Below, piece by piece: positions 53,430-62,421 of a stretch of DNA of 64,000 nucleotides. Position numbers and translations under genes: made by a program. Location of the stretch: assembly GCF_009741275.1 (NCBI RefSeq), contig NZ_WOWS01000001.1, forward strand, positions 868,001 to 932,000, written 5' to 3'. The notes below the pieces were generated by a model that searched no databases, had not been told where the DNA came from, and saw nothing but the letters and a program-made list of their open reading frames with translations. Origin of the DNA: Winogradskyella endarachnes. Its GTDB lineage: Bacteria > Bacteroidota > Bacteroidia > Flavobacteriales > Flavobacteriaceae. Within the stretch, counting starts at the first letter, position 1, and each line of letters starts with the position of its first letter.

Positions 53430-54194
53430 TTATAAGCTTGCTTCTACTTTACCAATTAACACCTCTGCCTCCTTAGACTCTTTAGAATCTGAGAATTCTG
53501 TATTAATTCTAGTTAAATAATCTAATGCTTTACTATTTTCACCTAAATCAATAGCAACTTTAGCCGCTTTTAATAAATATAAAGGTGTTGTAAAGTCATT
53601 AACATTAGCCTTAAATGCTTTTTCGTAATACTCTAATGCTTTATCTGATTGATTTAATTGAACAAAAGCATCTCCAATTCCGCCTTTTGCAATTGGACCT
53701 AACATTATGTCTTCACTAGAAAAATCATCTAAATGTTCTACAGCTTTTTGGTAATCTTTTAAATTTAAATATGCCATACCAGCATAATAGTTTGCTAAAT
53801 TAGCAGCTGGTGTTCCGCTATAGTTGTCAATAATATCTAGCATACCATATTTACCTTCACCTCCTTCTAGAGACATTCTATATAATGAATCTGATGACAT
53901 ACCATTAACTGCATCGTTAAAATATTTCTTTGCAGTATACATCTCGTTCATTGCATCTTTCTCATTAGGTTCAGCTACAAATTTATTGTAAGCTAAAAAT
54001 GCTAAAACCAATAAAGCAATTGCACCTACGGTACCTATTATATACTTCTGGTTTCTTACAGCCCATTCCTCAGCTTTTGAAGCTCCTTCATCTAAAGTAT
54101 TAAATACTTCTGCTGTTGTTGATTCTTCTTCAACAATTACTTCCTTCTCCTTTACTGTTTTTGGTTTGTAGCCTCTTTTATTATACGTTGCCAT
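53430..54194 (-). CDS. Membrane-anchored TPR protein
   Basis: A 254-aa protein with a basic/acidic N-terminus, one membrane helix (about 52-72) and a periplasmic helical repeat region (about 85-250) with TPR pairs (PAANLANYYAGMAYLNLKDYQKAVEHLD, GIGDAFVQLNQSDKALEYYEKAFKA). It resembles the YfgM-type Tetratricopeptide_21 fold. The role may be in periplasmic chaperone or envelope contacts (inference). It is divergent from recF. Confidence 0.88.
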   Translation of the reverse strand: MATYNKRGYKPKTVKEKEVIVEEESTTAEVFNTLDEGASKAEEWAVRNQKYIIGTVGAIALLVLAFLAYNKFVAEPNEKDAMNEMYTAKKYFNDAVNGMSSDSLYRMSLEGGEGKYGMLDIIDNYSGTPAANLANYYAGMAYLNLKDYQKAVEHLDDFSSEDIMLGPIAKGGIGDAFVQLNQSDKALEYYEKAFKANVNDFTTPLYLLKAAKVAIDLGENSKALDYLTRINTEFSDSKESKEAEVLIGKVEASL

Positions 54195-54216
54195 AAATTG
54201 TCATTTTGTGCGTGCG

Positions 54217-54224
54217 CAAAAATA
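54217..54224 (-). promoter_or_regulatory. -7 element of the TPR-ribH promoter
   Basis: TATTTTTG (minus strand), 22 bases before the start at 54194. Confidence 0.5.
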
Positions 54225-54260
54225 AAATTTTTATTGGGATTTAAAAGCCTATTTATTTGT

Positions 54261-54268
54261 TATTTTTG
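54261..54268 (+). promoter_or_regulatory. -7 element of the recF promoter
   Basis: TATTTTTG, 66 bases before the recF start. It is paired back to back with the TPR promoter element. Confidence 0.45.
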
Positions 54269-54334
54269 AATTATTAATAACAAGCTTAAAAAGCTTTTCT
54301 ACATCAGTAAAATCAAGGAATCTGTTTACTTTTC

Positions 54335-55414
54335 ATGAATCTAAACACACTATCTTTAGTTAATTATAAAAATTTTGAAAGTCAGGTTTTCGATTTCGAC
54401 ACCAAAATCAATTGTTTTGTTGGTGCAAATGGTATCGGAAAAACCAATGCTTTAGATGCGATTTATCATTTGGCTTTCGGAAAAAGTTATTTTAATCCTA
54501 TTGCTGTTCAGAATATAAATCACAATGCAGATTTTTTTGTAGTTGATGGAAAATTCACAAAAAATGAACGCGACGAAAAAATAATTGTATCCTTAAAACG
54601 AGGACAAAAAAAGGTAATTAAAAAAAATGGTAAGGCTTATGAGAAATTTAGTGAGCATATTGGTTTTATTCCTTTAGTTATAATTTCTCCTGCAGATCGC
54701 GACTTAATAATTGAAGGTAGTGATACCAGACGAAAATTTATAGACAGCGTAATTTCTCAGAGTGACAAAAGTTATTTAACAGAACTTATTAACTATAATA
54801 AAGTATTATCTCAACGAAATGCACTATTAAAGTTTTTTGCATTAAACAATACTTTTAACGCAGATACTTTAGCTATTTACAACGAACAGCTACATACTTA
54901 TGGTAGTGAAATTTTCAAAAAGCGCGACGCTTTTTTACAAACTTTCATTCCTATATTTAAATCTAGATATGAAGCCATTGCACAAAGCGAAGAAGCCATT
55001 AACCTAACTTATAAAAGTGATTTATTTAATACTAAATTAATTGATTTACTCGCTAAAAACATCAATAAAGACAAGGCGCTGCAATATACAAGTGTGGGTG
55101 CGCATAAGGACGATTTGGTTTTTACAATTGACGAATTTCCTATTAAGAAATTTGGAAGTCAAGGCCAACAAAAATCATTTTTAATAGCTTTAAAATTGGC
55201 ACAATTCGATTTTATAAAACAACAAAGTGGCGTCTCTCCTATTCTATTATTAGATGATATTTTTGATAAGTTAGATGAAAACAGAGTATCACAAATTATA
55301 AGCTTGGTTGATAATGAACATTTTGGGCAAATTTTTATTAGTGATACACATGCTGAACGTACAGAAGATGTCATAAAACAAACGCATCAATCTTATAAAA
55401 TTTTTAAATTATGA
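54335..55414 (+). CDS. recF: DNA replication/repair protein RecF
   Basis: A 359-aa SMC-like ATPase loading RecA on gapped DNA. Walker [15 protein letters not shown], signature [19 protein letters not shown] and Walker [18 protein letters not shown] are present. The length is standard. The stop overlaps the following lipoprotein start by 4 bp. Confidence 0.96.
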   Translation: MNLNTLSLVNYKNFESQVFDFDTKINCFVGANGIGKTNALDAIYHLAFGKSYFNPIAVQNINHNADFFVVDGKFTKNERDEKIIVSLKRGQKKVIKKNGKAYEKFSEHIGFIPLVIISPADRDLIIEGSDTRRKFIDSVISQSDKSYLTELINYNKVLSQRNALLKFFALNNTFNADTLAIYNEQLHTYGSEIFKKRDAFLQTFIPIFKSRYEAIAQSEEAINLTYKSDLFNTKLIDLLAKNINKDKALQYTSVGAHKDDLVFTIDEFPIKKFGSQGQQKSFLIALKLAQFDFIKQQSGVSPILLLDDIFDKLDENRVSQIISLVDNEHFGQIFISDTHAERTEDVIKQTHQSYKIFKL

Positions 55415-55899
55415 AACAGTTTCCTAATTTATTGAAATGGAGTTTTATAGGGCAAAATGGAATCAATTTCAAATTAATAACATATTTATTCGTTGTTATT
55501 GCTGCAAGCATTTTTAGTTGCTCTAAAAACCCTAAACCTTTTATTAAGCATATAGAAGGCTACTGGGAAATACAAGAAGTTACTATGGCAGATGGCAGCA
55601 AAAAAGAATATAAATTCAATGAAACTATAGATTATATAGGTATAAAAGACAGTTTAAAAGGCTTTAGAAAAAAACTTAAACCAGGTATTAACGATACGTA
55701 TTACACCTCTGGTGATGCAGAAGACATTCAGTTAAAAATTGAAGATAACATACTATATATTTATTACACAACACCATATACTAACTGGAAAGAAACTGTT
55801 TTAAACGCTAACGAAGAACAACTCAAAATAATAACCGAAGACCAAAATATATATTTATACAAAAGATATACGCCTATAAAATTAAATTTAGAAGAGTAA
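55411..55899 (+). CDS. Lipocalin-like lipoprotein downstream of recF
   Basis: A 162-aa lipoprotein with an unusually long leader (lipobox Cys at 37, SIFSC) and a short domain starting [30 protein letters not shown]. The G-x-W opening and length suggest a lipocalin-like fold. It is translationally coupled to recF (ATGA overlap). Its relation to DNA repair is unclear and may only reflect operon position. Confidence 0.8.
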   Translation: MKQFPNLLKWSFIGQNGINFKLITYLFVVIAASIFSCSKNPKPFIKHIEGYWEIQEVTMADGSKKEYKFNETIDYIGIKDSLKGFRKKLKPGINDTYYTSGDAEDIQLKIEDNILYIYYTTPYTNWKETVLNANEEQLKIITEDQNIYLYKRYTPIKLNLEE

Positions 55900-55932
55900 A
55901 TTTGTAAAATGAGTTATTGAAAATTCAATATT

Positions 55933-56229
55933 ATGGCAAAACGGAATAACGACAATCAATCTATAGAAGATATCTTAAAGCAGTTTGTAGAAAAAAACAA
56001 TTTACAATCTGGCTTAGACAAAGTAGATGTGCGTGAAGCTTGGACAAACCTAATGGGAAACGGTGTAAATAACTATACAACTGCTATAGAGTTAAAGCAC
56101 AATACTTTATACGTGCAACTCAGTTCTAGTGTTTTGCGAGAAGAATTAAGTTACGGAACGGATAAAATTATTAAAATGTTAAATGAATCCTTACGTAAAG
56201 AAGTGGTTAAAAAATTAGTTTTACGATAA
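55933..56229 (+). CDS. DUF721 domain-containing protein
   Basis: A 98-aa protein of the DUF721 (DciA-like) family: NNDNQSIEDILKQFVEKNNLQSGLDKVDVREAWTNLMGNGVNNYTTAIELKHNTLYVQLSSSVLREELSY. DciA relatives help load the replicative helicase, and the family is often near recF. It lacks the long extra region of proteobacterial DciA. Confidence 0.9.
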   Translation: MAKRNNDNQSIEDILKQFVEKNNLQSGLDKVDVREAWTNLMGNGVNNYTTAIELKHNTLYVQLSSSVLREELSYGTDKIIKMLNESLRKEVVKKLVLR

Positions 56230-56383
56230 AATTACATCAAAAATTAACATTTTTAAAACCTAATAACCACGCCTAAATACACAGAGATTATCAGTTTTTA
56301 AGTTGAAATTACACACCTCTTTTTAAGAAGAAATTCAACCTTTTAAAATTTATATTATTCTTTCTTAAATATTGAATAAAGCC

Positions 56384-56391
56384 TATATTTA
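56384..56391 (+). promoter_or_regulatory. Candidate -7 element of the GH30 gene
   Basis: TATATTTA, a near match to TAnnTTTG, 46 bases before the start at 56438. Confidence 0.35.
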
Positions 56392-56437
56392 TTGCGAATA
56401 ATTTACAGTTAAAATAAACCAATATCCTAAATAAACT

Positions 56438-58060
56438 ATGAATATCTCTAACAGTAAACAAACTAAAAATCTCTGCAATTCTGGCATAAATTATGTAATA
56501 ATAGTATTAATCGCTTTGATTATAGTAAGTTGTACAGAAAAAAGTAAATACGACGACTACATGTCTGAAGTTTATCAAACATCATATGCAGGTGATAACT
56601 TAAAAAAAATATCACCTGAAGAATTTCAAACGGAATCCAAAGACATAAAAGAAGTAACAATAACGGTATATCCAGATAAAGAATTTCAAAAATATTACGG
56701 TTTTGGTGCATCATTCACAGAGTCTTCTGCTTGGAATCTCGCTACAATTCCTGTAGAATCTCGTAAAAATGTTTTAACCAAACTTTTTAGTCCTACCGAA
56801 GGAGCTGGCTTTACCTTAACAAGAACACATATTAATAGTAGTGATTACTCTAACACCCATTATACTTATGTAGAAAAAGGTGACGAAGACCTTACTACTT
56901 TTAGTATTAACGAAGATTTAAAAGGATTTTCTGGTGAGGAAAATGACCAAGTAAGAGGTGTTGAGCTAGTAGAACCTAGCTATGACCTTATTCCTATGAT
57001 TTTAGAGGCATCAAATATTCCTGGTGCAGATTTTAAAATAATCGCGTCACCTTGGAGTCCGCCTTCTTGGATGAAAACAGGTGAAACCGCAACCATGACT
57101 AATGGAACTTTACAACCAAAATATTATGGACTTTGGGCAGAATACATTTCAAAATATGTAAGCGCGTATAAAGCACAAGGTATTAATTTATGGGGAATTA
57201 CACCACAGAATGAACCTCTACACGCACATGATGCACAATGGGACAGTAACGGTTTTACACCAGAACAAGGAAGAGATTTTTTAAGAGATCATCTTGGCCC
57301 TCAACTTGTAAAAGATGGCCATCTTAATTTAGACGATTTAGAGTCTGGTTTACGTGTACTTATTTACGATCATAATAAATCTACCATGAATGATTACGTA
57401 GACGCAACATATAACGACCCAGAAGCTTCTAAATATGCTTGGGGAACTGCATTTCATTGGTACACAAATTCTGAATTAAAACAAAATAACTGGTACGCAA
57501 ATGAATTAGCAGAGTTACAAAAAAAATGGCCAAACAAAGGAATGATTCATTCAGAATCTAGCATAGATATTGATGCTAACGATCCTATTGGTCAATACTG
57601 GAGAGCAAGTACAGATTATGCTGGTACATTTGTTCCGTTTGAAACCTATGCTACAGATATAATTACAGATTTAAACCATGGCACGCAAGGTTATGTAGAA
57701 TGGTGCAGTATTTTAAGCCATAAAGGTCAACCAAATCCATACAATAATTACAATAGTGCACCAGTACTTATTAATCCAACAACTGACCAAGTTATATACA
57801 CACCTCTATATTATTTACTCAGTCATTTTAGTAAATTTATTAGACCAGATGCCCACAGAATTGAATTAAAAAGTTTAAATTCTGAAGGTCTTATTTACAC
57901 TGCTGCGAAAAACACAGATGATTCTATCTCCATTATTATTTACAATAAAAATGAAGAAGTTTTTAACGTATCACTAAATCTAGATAATAAAACATTTACA
58001 ACAACAATTGCACCTAGAGCTGTGCAAACGGTTGTTATAAGAAATAATAGCACTAAATAG
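56438..58060 (+). CDS. Glycoside hydrolase family 30 lipoprotein
   Basis: A 540-aa lipoprotein (lipobox Cys at 32, IIVSC) of family GH30. The catalytic acid/base is E259 (TPQNEP) and the nucleophile E373 (MIHSES); the fold is a TIM barrel (about 75-460) with a C-terminal beta-sandwich. GH30 members include beta-glucosidases/glucosylceramidases and beta-1,6-glucanases; the exact substrate is not decidable here. There is no SusC/SusD pair or other CAZyme nearby, so it is an orphan. The anchor would place it on the outer membrane or cell surface. Confidence 0.93.
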   Translation: MNISNSKQTKNLCNSGINYVIIVLIALIIVSCTEKSKYDDYMSEVYQTSYAGDNLKKISPEEFQTESKDIKEVTITVYPDKEFQKYYGFGASFTESSAWNLATIPVESRKNVLTKLFSPTEGAGFTLTRTHINSSDYSNTHYTYVEKGDEDLTTFSINEDLKGFSGEENDQVRGVELVEPSYDLIPMILEASNIPGADFKIIASPWSPPSWMKTGETATMTNGTLQPKYYGLWAEYISKYVSAYKAQGINLWGITPQNEPLHAHDAQWDSNGFTPEQGRDFLRDHLGPQLVKDGHLNLDDLESGLRVLIYDHNKSTMNDYVDATYNDPEASKYAWGTAFHWYTNSELKQNNWYANELAELQKKWPNKGMIHSESSIDIDANDPIGQYWRASTDYAGTFVPFETYATDIITDLNHGTQGYVEWCSILSHKGQPNPYNNYNSAPVLINPTTDQVIYTPLYYLLSHFSKFIRPDAHRIELKSLNSEGLIYTAAKNTDDSISIIIYNKNEEVFNVSLNLDNKTFTTTIAPRAVQTVVIRNNSTK

Positions 58061-58166
58061 ATACAATTCTTTTTTTTAGAACTAGATAATTCACATTAGA
58101 TTTTAGATAAAAAAATTAAAATTACCTTTATCCTTAATTAGAATAAAACGACTTCTTAACTAATAC

Positions 58167-59402
58167 ATGGAAACAAATAAATTAAAAGTTGCTGAATTAT
58201 TTGCAGGAGTTGGTGGTTTTAGACTAGGACTCGAAAAAAGTAATTATGAAATTGTATGGAGTAACCAATGGGAACCTTCTACTAAATTACAACATGCTTC
58301 TAAAGTTTACGAAGCTCGTTTTGGTAAAGAAAATCACTCAAATGAAGACATCAACCTAGTAGTTACTAGAAACGTTGAAGACATACCAGACCACGATTTA
58401 TTAGTAGGCGGTTTTCCTTGTCAGGATTATTCTGTTGCCACAACATTACATAATTCTAAAGGTTTAAAAGGTAAAAAAGGTGTGTTGTGGTGGTCTATTC
58501 ATAATATTTTAGAAAATAAAACACACAAACCAAAATATCTGTTTTTAGAAAATGTGGATCGATTATTAAAATCTCCTGCCAAACAAAGAGGACGTGATTT
58601 TGCCGTTATGCTTCAAAGTTTAAATGACTTAGATTATGCTGTAGAATGGCGTGTTATAAATGCGGCAGAATATGGAATGCCACAACGCAGACGACGTGTA
58701 TTTTTTATTGGTTATCACAAATCTACTTCAACTTATAAAAGACTTTTAGAATCAAGTAAAGTAGAATGGCTCACGGAATCTGGCACAATTGCAGAGGCGT
58801 TCCCTGTTAACAAAACCAACGTCATTGAAGAGATTGCTTTAAAAGGTAACTTGGTAGAGATCACCAATAACTTTAATAAAAATGGTAAACTATCTCCTTT
58901 TTTAAACACTGGTTTACTTATTAACGGTAAAGTTTTCACAACTAAAACAACTCCAAATTACGATGGTGAGACAACTGTTTTGGCGGATATTTTGCAAAAA
59001 GAAAACGTACCACCTGAGTTTTTTATAGCAGATAAAGACAAAGAAAAATGGGAATATTTAAAAGGTGCAAAAACTATTGAACGCAAATCTGCAGATGGTT
59101 TTATTTACAAATATTCTGAAGGTGGCATGATTTATCCTGATGCTTTAGATAACGCTTCTAGAACCATTATTACAGGCGAAGGTGGTAAATCTCCATCACG
59201 TTTTAAACATGTAATCCAAACCCATAAAGGTTTAAGACGATTAACACCTATTGAGTTAGAACGACTTAATATGTTTCCGGATAATCACACAAAACTAGAA
59301 GGCATTACAGATGCCAAACGTGCCTTTTTTATGGGAAATGCGCTAGTTGTCGGTGTTGTTGAAAAAATAGGAAAAGCACTATATAATCAAATCAATGTCT
59401 AA
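58167..59402 (+). CDS. DNA (cytosine-5) methyltransferase
   Basis: A 411-aa C5-methyltransferase. Motif I AELFAGVGGFRLGLE (9-23), motif IV GGFPCQDYS with catalytic C85, motif VI ENV (128-130), motif VIII QRRRRVFF (173-180), a target-recognition region (about 190-340) and motifs IX-X (RRLTPIELERLNMFPDN, FFMGNALVVGVV) are all present. The PCQDYSVA variant differs from the common PCQPFS. The target sequence is unknown. It overlaps by 8 bp the gene for a nuclease-like protein, giving a type II restriction-modification arrangement. Confidence 0.95.
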   Translation: METNKLKVAELFAGVGGFRLGLEKSNYEIVWSNQWEPSTKLQHASKVYEARFGKENHSNEDINLVVTRNVEDIPDHDLLVGGFPCQDYSVATTLHNSKGLKGKKGVLWWSIHNILENKTHKPKYLFLENVDRLLKSPAKQRGRDFAVMLQSLNDLDYAVEWRVINAAEYGMPQRRRRVFFIGYHKSTSTYKRLLESSKVEWLTESGTIAEAFPVNKTNVIEEIALKGNLVEITNNFNKNGKLSPFLNTGLLINGKVFTTKTTPNYDGETTVLADILQKENVPPEFFIADKDKEKWEYLKGAKTIERKSADGFIYKYSEGGMIYPDALDNASRTIITGEGGKSPSRFKHVIQTHKGLRRLTPIELERLNMFPDNHTKLEGITDAKRAFFMGNALVVGVVEKIGKALYNQINV

Positions 59403-60015
59403 TTTTAAATCTGATTTAGCACAAGAAGACTTATTATCTAAATATTTAGATAACATCTATGCTAATAAAAAGATTGAATTTAGAAGAATAAAAAAAATAG
59501 ACCAACAACTGCTAGGTATAGATGTAATAATGACCGTTAATAATCAATCTTATTATATCGATGAAAAAGCGCAATTGCATTACTTAAATATAGATATACC
59601 AACCTTTACCTTTGAACTGTCTTATTTAAAAAATAATAATTCTAAAAACGGTTGGTTATTAGACGATAGCAAACTAACACAATACTACTTTTTAATAACA
59701 GGCATTATTTTAAATAACAAAAAGCAAAAACTAACCTCAATTAATGACATTAAATCATTAAAAATAACAACCGTCAACAGAAAAAAATTATTAACACATC
59801 TCGCCTCAAATAATTTGGATAGAGCGAAGCTCTTATATTATGATTTTGATTGCAGAACAAACGCAACATACGGTAAAAACTGTATTGCAGAATTAAACCC
59901 TAGAAAAGAAGGCCTAATTTACTATACAGAACACCTTAATGAGAAACCAATAAATCTTCAATTAAGACTAAGCTATTTAATAGATATTGGTGTAGCAAAA
60001 CGTTTTAATTACTAA
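59395..60015 (+). CDS. Probable PD-(D/E)XK restriction endonuclease
   Basis: A 206-aa soluble protein of unrecognised family. Its sequence contains a PD-(D/E)XK-like active site: D43 in LLGIDVIMTV and, 13 residues later, D56-E-K58 in YYIDEKAQ, preceded by a helix with E28 and followed by FTFELSYLKNN. Together with the 8-bp overlap with a cytosine methyltransferase gene this makes a cognate restriction enzyme the likely role. No similarity to a named enzyme can be claimed from reading alone. Confidence 0.6.
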   Translation: MSNFKSDLAQEDLLSKYLDNIYANKKIEFRRIKKIDQQLLGIDVIMTVNNQSYYIDEKAQLHYLNIDIPTFTFELSYLKNNNSKNGWLLDDSKLTQYYFLITGIILNNKKQKLTSINDIKSLKITTVNRKKLLTHLASNNLDRAKLLYYDFDCRTNATYGKNCIAELNPRKEGLIYYTEHLNEKPINLQLRLSYLIDIGVAKRFNY

Positions 60016-60026
60016 TAATCTTCAGC

Positions 60027-60449
60027 TTAAGCCTCTACAATATCAAAACTTTTTGCCCATTGAATGGCAGAATTAAGAGAATTAAATCGTCTAATTTTCT
60101 TTTTAAAGAATAAGTTTTCTACTACTGTGTTTACAAAACTCATTTTATGATAACCAATAACACCATAGCCTTTTAAATGAAAACTATTTTTAAAAAATTT
60201 AAGCCAATCTGTTGGCACTAGAGAATACGAATAAATTCTATTAGATATATATACAATATCGCTTCCATCGCATTTAGTAAAATCAGTGACATCTTTTACA
60301 ATAATCTGAGCATGACTTTCCCAAGAAAAACTCACGCCTTCATTAATCTCTGAGACTACGTATCCTTTAAAAATAAAAACACTTCCAAACTTATAATTTA
60401 ATACTTTTAAAACGTCATTGTAAAAATCGGTATGTTTTATGCTAATCAT
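60027..60449 (-). CDS. Conserved flavobacterial protein, STAS/SpoIIAA-like (tentative)
   Basis: A 140-aa soluble protein of alternating strands and helices (FIFKGYVVSEINEGVSFSWESHAQIIVKDVTDF, IVYISNRIYSYSLVPTDWLKFFKNSFHLKGYGVIGY). The pattern resembles small STAS/SpoIIAA-like proteins of Bacteroidota, but the fold assignment is weak. The start is set at ATG 60449; a TTG six codons earlier is less likely. It converges with the nuclease gene and may not belong to the restriction-modification unit. Confidence 0.65.
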   Translation of the reverse strand: MISIKHTDFYNDVLKVLNYKFGSVFIFKGYVVSEINEGVSFSWESHAQIIVKDVTDFTKCDGSDIVYISNRIYSYSLVPTDWLKFFKNSFHLKGYGVIGYHKMSFVNTVVENLFFKKKIRRFNSLNSAIQWAKSFDIVEA

Positions 60450-60684
60450 TTTATGCTTTACATTCAATATAAATGGAAATTAGAGTTTTATTTTAAAAAC
60501 TACAAAAACCTTGACTATTTTTTTTAAAACATTACTAATCAACTGATTTTTAGCACTTTTTATCTTATAAGTTAATATTCCGTCTTTTCTAAAATTGATT
60601 AAAAACCTAATAATTAGAAAGTAACTTAAATCTCTTTTACAGCTTAACACAAAATGTACAAAATTGATTAGTTCGCAAAAAAAA

Positions 60685-60704
60685 GTCTCACTGTTCTGTG
60701 AGAC
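60685..60704 (-). terminator. Terminator after the dual-family prolyl isomerase gene
   Basis: GTCTCAC / GTGAGAC 7-bp stem with a 6-nt loop and a run of A on the left (U-run in the minus-strand transcript). Confidence 0.8.
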
Positions 60705-60737
60705 CCTTTATCTATTTTGCATGGTATAAACAAAAGT

Positions 60738-61673
60738 TTACCCTTTTACGTCCATTAATTCAACATCAAAAACTAACGTTGCGTTTGGAGGAATTACACC
60801 ACCTGCTCCAGCAGCTCCATAGGCTAAATCACTTGGTATAACTAAACGCGCTTTATCACCAACGTTTAATAAACAAATACCTTCATCCCAACCAGGTATA
60901 ACTTGCCCAACACCTACTTGGAAATCTAACGGTGAATTTCTCTTATATGAAGAATCAAAAACAGTTCCGTCTGCCAATTGGCCTTTGTAGTGCACTGAAA
61001 CCGTATTACCTTTCTCAGCTTTTTTACCATCTCCTTTTTGTATTATTTTATAACGTAACCCAGATTCAGTTACATCAAAACCAGCAGCCAATTTATCTAA
61101 CTCAGCTTTTGCAGCTTCGCGTTCTGCAGCCAAACGTTTTTCTCTAGCTCCTTCAAAAGTTCTAAAAGCCTCAATAGCATTAAACGCTTCTGCAGCTTCT
61201 CCTTGTCTTACTATTTCAATACTGTCAATAGTATCACCTTGTACAATAGCATCTACGATATCTTGTCCTTCAACTACATTTCCAAAAACAGTGTGCTTTC
61301 CGTCTAACCAATCGGTTGCAACATGTGTAATATAAAATTGACTTCCGTTTGTACCAGGACCAGAATTTGCCATAGCTAATACACCAGGACCAGAATGTCT
61401 TAAATCTGGATGAAACTCATCATCAAATTTATAACCAGGATTACCAGTACCAGTTCCTTGAGGACAACCACCTTGAATCATAAAATCTGGAATTACTCTA
61501 TGGAATTTTAATCCATTATAATAAGGTGTTCCTTGTGGTTTAGCCGAATTTTCTAAATTCCCTTCTGCTAATGCCACAAAATTACCAACTGTTCCTGGAG
61601 TTTTTTCAAACTCTAAATTTACTAAAATTGCACCTTTTGTGGTGTTAAATTTTGCGTATAATCCGTCTTGCAT
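60738..61673 (-). CDS. Dual-family peptidyl-prolyl isomerase (cyclophilin-FKBP fusion)
   Basis: A 311-aa protein with an N-terminal cyclophilin domain (about 5-165, with FHRVIPDFMIQGGCPQGTGTGNPGYKFDDE and ANSGPGTNGSQFYITH), a charged helical linker (about 170-200) and a C-terminal FKBP domain (about 205-311, YKGQLADGTVFDSSYKRNSPLDFQVGVGQVIPGWDEGI). Both catalytic cores look complete. It has no signal peptide, so it acts in the cytoplasm. Such fusions (CFBP type) are known from Flavobacterium. It is monocistronic with its own terminator. Confidence 0.95.
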   Translation of the reverse strand: MQDGLYAKFNTTKGAILVNLEFEKTPGTVGNFVALAEGNLENSAKPQGTPYYNGLKFHRVIPDFMIQGGCPQGTGTGNPGYKFDDEFHPDLRHSGPGVLAMANSGPGTNGSQFYITHVATDWLDGKHTVFGNVVEGQDIVDAIVQGDTIDSIEIVRQGEAAEAFNAIEAFRTFEGAREKRLAAEREAAKAELDKLAAGFDVTESGLRYKIIQKGDGKKAEKGNTVSVHYKGQLADGTVFDSSYKRNSPLDFQVGVGQVIPGWDEGICLLNVGDKARLVIPSDLAYGAAGAGGVIPPNATLVFDVELMDVKG

Positions 61674-61697
61674 TGTATTAAATTTTATTTAGGAGTG

Positions 61698-61705
61698 CAA
61701 AGATA
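61698..61705 (-). promoter_or_regulatory. -7 element of the prolyl isomerase promoter
   Basis: TATCTTTG (minus strand), 24 bases before the start at 61673. Confidence 0.5.
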
Positions 61706-61761
61706 GGCAATGATTTACGATTTACGAATTAACTGTTAATTTTTGCGAATATGATAATATT

Positions 61762-61838
61762 GACTAAAGACTGAAGACTGAAGACCTAAGACAAAAGACT
61801 GAAGACTAAGGACTGAGGACTGAGGACTGAGGACTGAA
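61762..61838. repeat. Degenerate heptanucleotide repeat, unit GACTGAR, 11 copies
   Basis: Eleven 7-bp units in register: GACTAAA, GACTGAA x2, GACCTAA, GACAAAA, GACTGAA, GACTAAG, GACTGAG x3, GACTGAA. The GAC start is kept in all units. The array sits between divergent promoters, ending 16 bp before the -33 element of the downstream gene. Confidence 0.93.
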
Positions 61839-61854
61839 ACTCTATACCGAGAAT

Positions 61855-61884
61855 TTGAGTTTTAAATTATTAAGTTTAGTTTTG
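61855..61884 (+). promoter_or_regulatory. Promoter of the 148-aa protein gene
   Basis: TTG (61855-61857), 19 bases, TAGTTTTG (61877-61884): both elements of the Bacteroidota consensus with standard spacing, 13 bases before the start at 61898. Confidence 0.65.
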
Positions 61885-61897
61885 AAAAAAATTAAAT

Positions 61898-62344
61898 ATG
61901 GCATTTTCTTTATCTAAAATTTTTGGCAGTAAAACTTCTGAAACTAAGGACAGCATTGAAGCAATAATTAAAGACGTTGAAAACCAACCTTATGGTGTAT
62001 CTAAGAACAACGTACTCTATGCTGGTTTAAATGAATTGGGTGGTTATTTCTTTTTTCAAACCGTTATTGTTGGTCAATTACATATTAAATGTAAAAGTGG
62101 TGCCACACTAACCTTTGTAGGTGACAATTTTGAATTAAAACTAGATTCTGATATGCCAGAGTTTGAATCTGAAAATTCTAGTATTAAAGGCAGAAGTATT
62201 ACCAAAATAGATTTTCAGGTTGAAGAAAACGACATTAAAACCTTAGAAAATACAACGTTAAATGCTGTAGAAATAAAACTTAAAAAACACCACCTTGTAT
62301 TTGAAAAAGCTGTAGTCATTAATCAAGAAGAAGAAGAAGAATAA
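61898..62344 (+). CDS. Hypothetical protein, 148 aa
   Basis: A soluble protein with a short basic N-terminus (MAFSLSKIFGSKTSE), a predominantly beta central part (LYAGLNELGGYFFFQTVIVGQLHIKCKSGATLTFVGDNFELKLDSDMPEFES) and a poly-Glu C-terminus. There is no signal peptide. I do not recognise the family. It is expressed from its own well-formed promoter next to a heptanucleotide repeat array and converges with recQ. Confidence 0.75.
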   Translation: MAFSLSKIFGSKTSETKDSIEAIIKDVENQPYGVSKNNVLYAGLNELGGYFFFQTVIVGQLHIKCKSGATLTFVGDNFELKLDSDMPEFESENSSIKGRSITKIDFQVEENDIKTLENTTLNAVEIKLKKHHLVFEKAVVINQEEEEE

Positions 62345-62345
62345 A

Positions 62346-62396
62346 AAAGCCCGGTTTATATTTAAGAATTTTTATTCCTAAACTCAACCGGACTTG
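62346..62396 (-). terminator. Possible terminator of recQ
   Basis: AAGCCCGGTT and AACCGGACTT can pair (one mismatch) across a long AT-rich loop between convergent genes, with an A-run on the left. The long loop makes this tentative. Confidence 0.4.
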
Positions 62397-62421
62397 GCAA
62401 TAGCACTTTATAATTATAGCC

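Noticed and set aside
53427-53500. FMN riboswitch upstream of ribH
   Set aside because: The gap to the upstream TPR gene is only 3 bp and no conserved RFN-type sequence is seen.
56438-60449. Genomic island formed by the GH30, methyltransferase and nuclease genes
   Set aside because: The contents are accessory, but I see no tRNA, integrase, direct repeats or clear base-composition shift at the edges.
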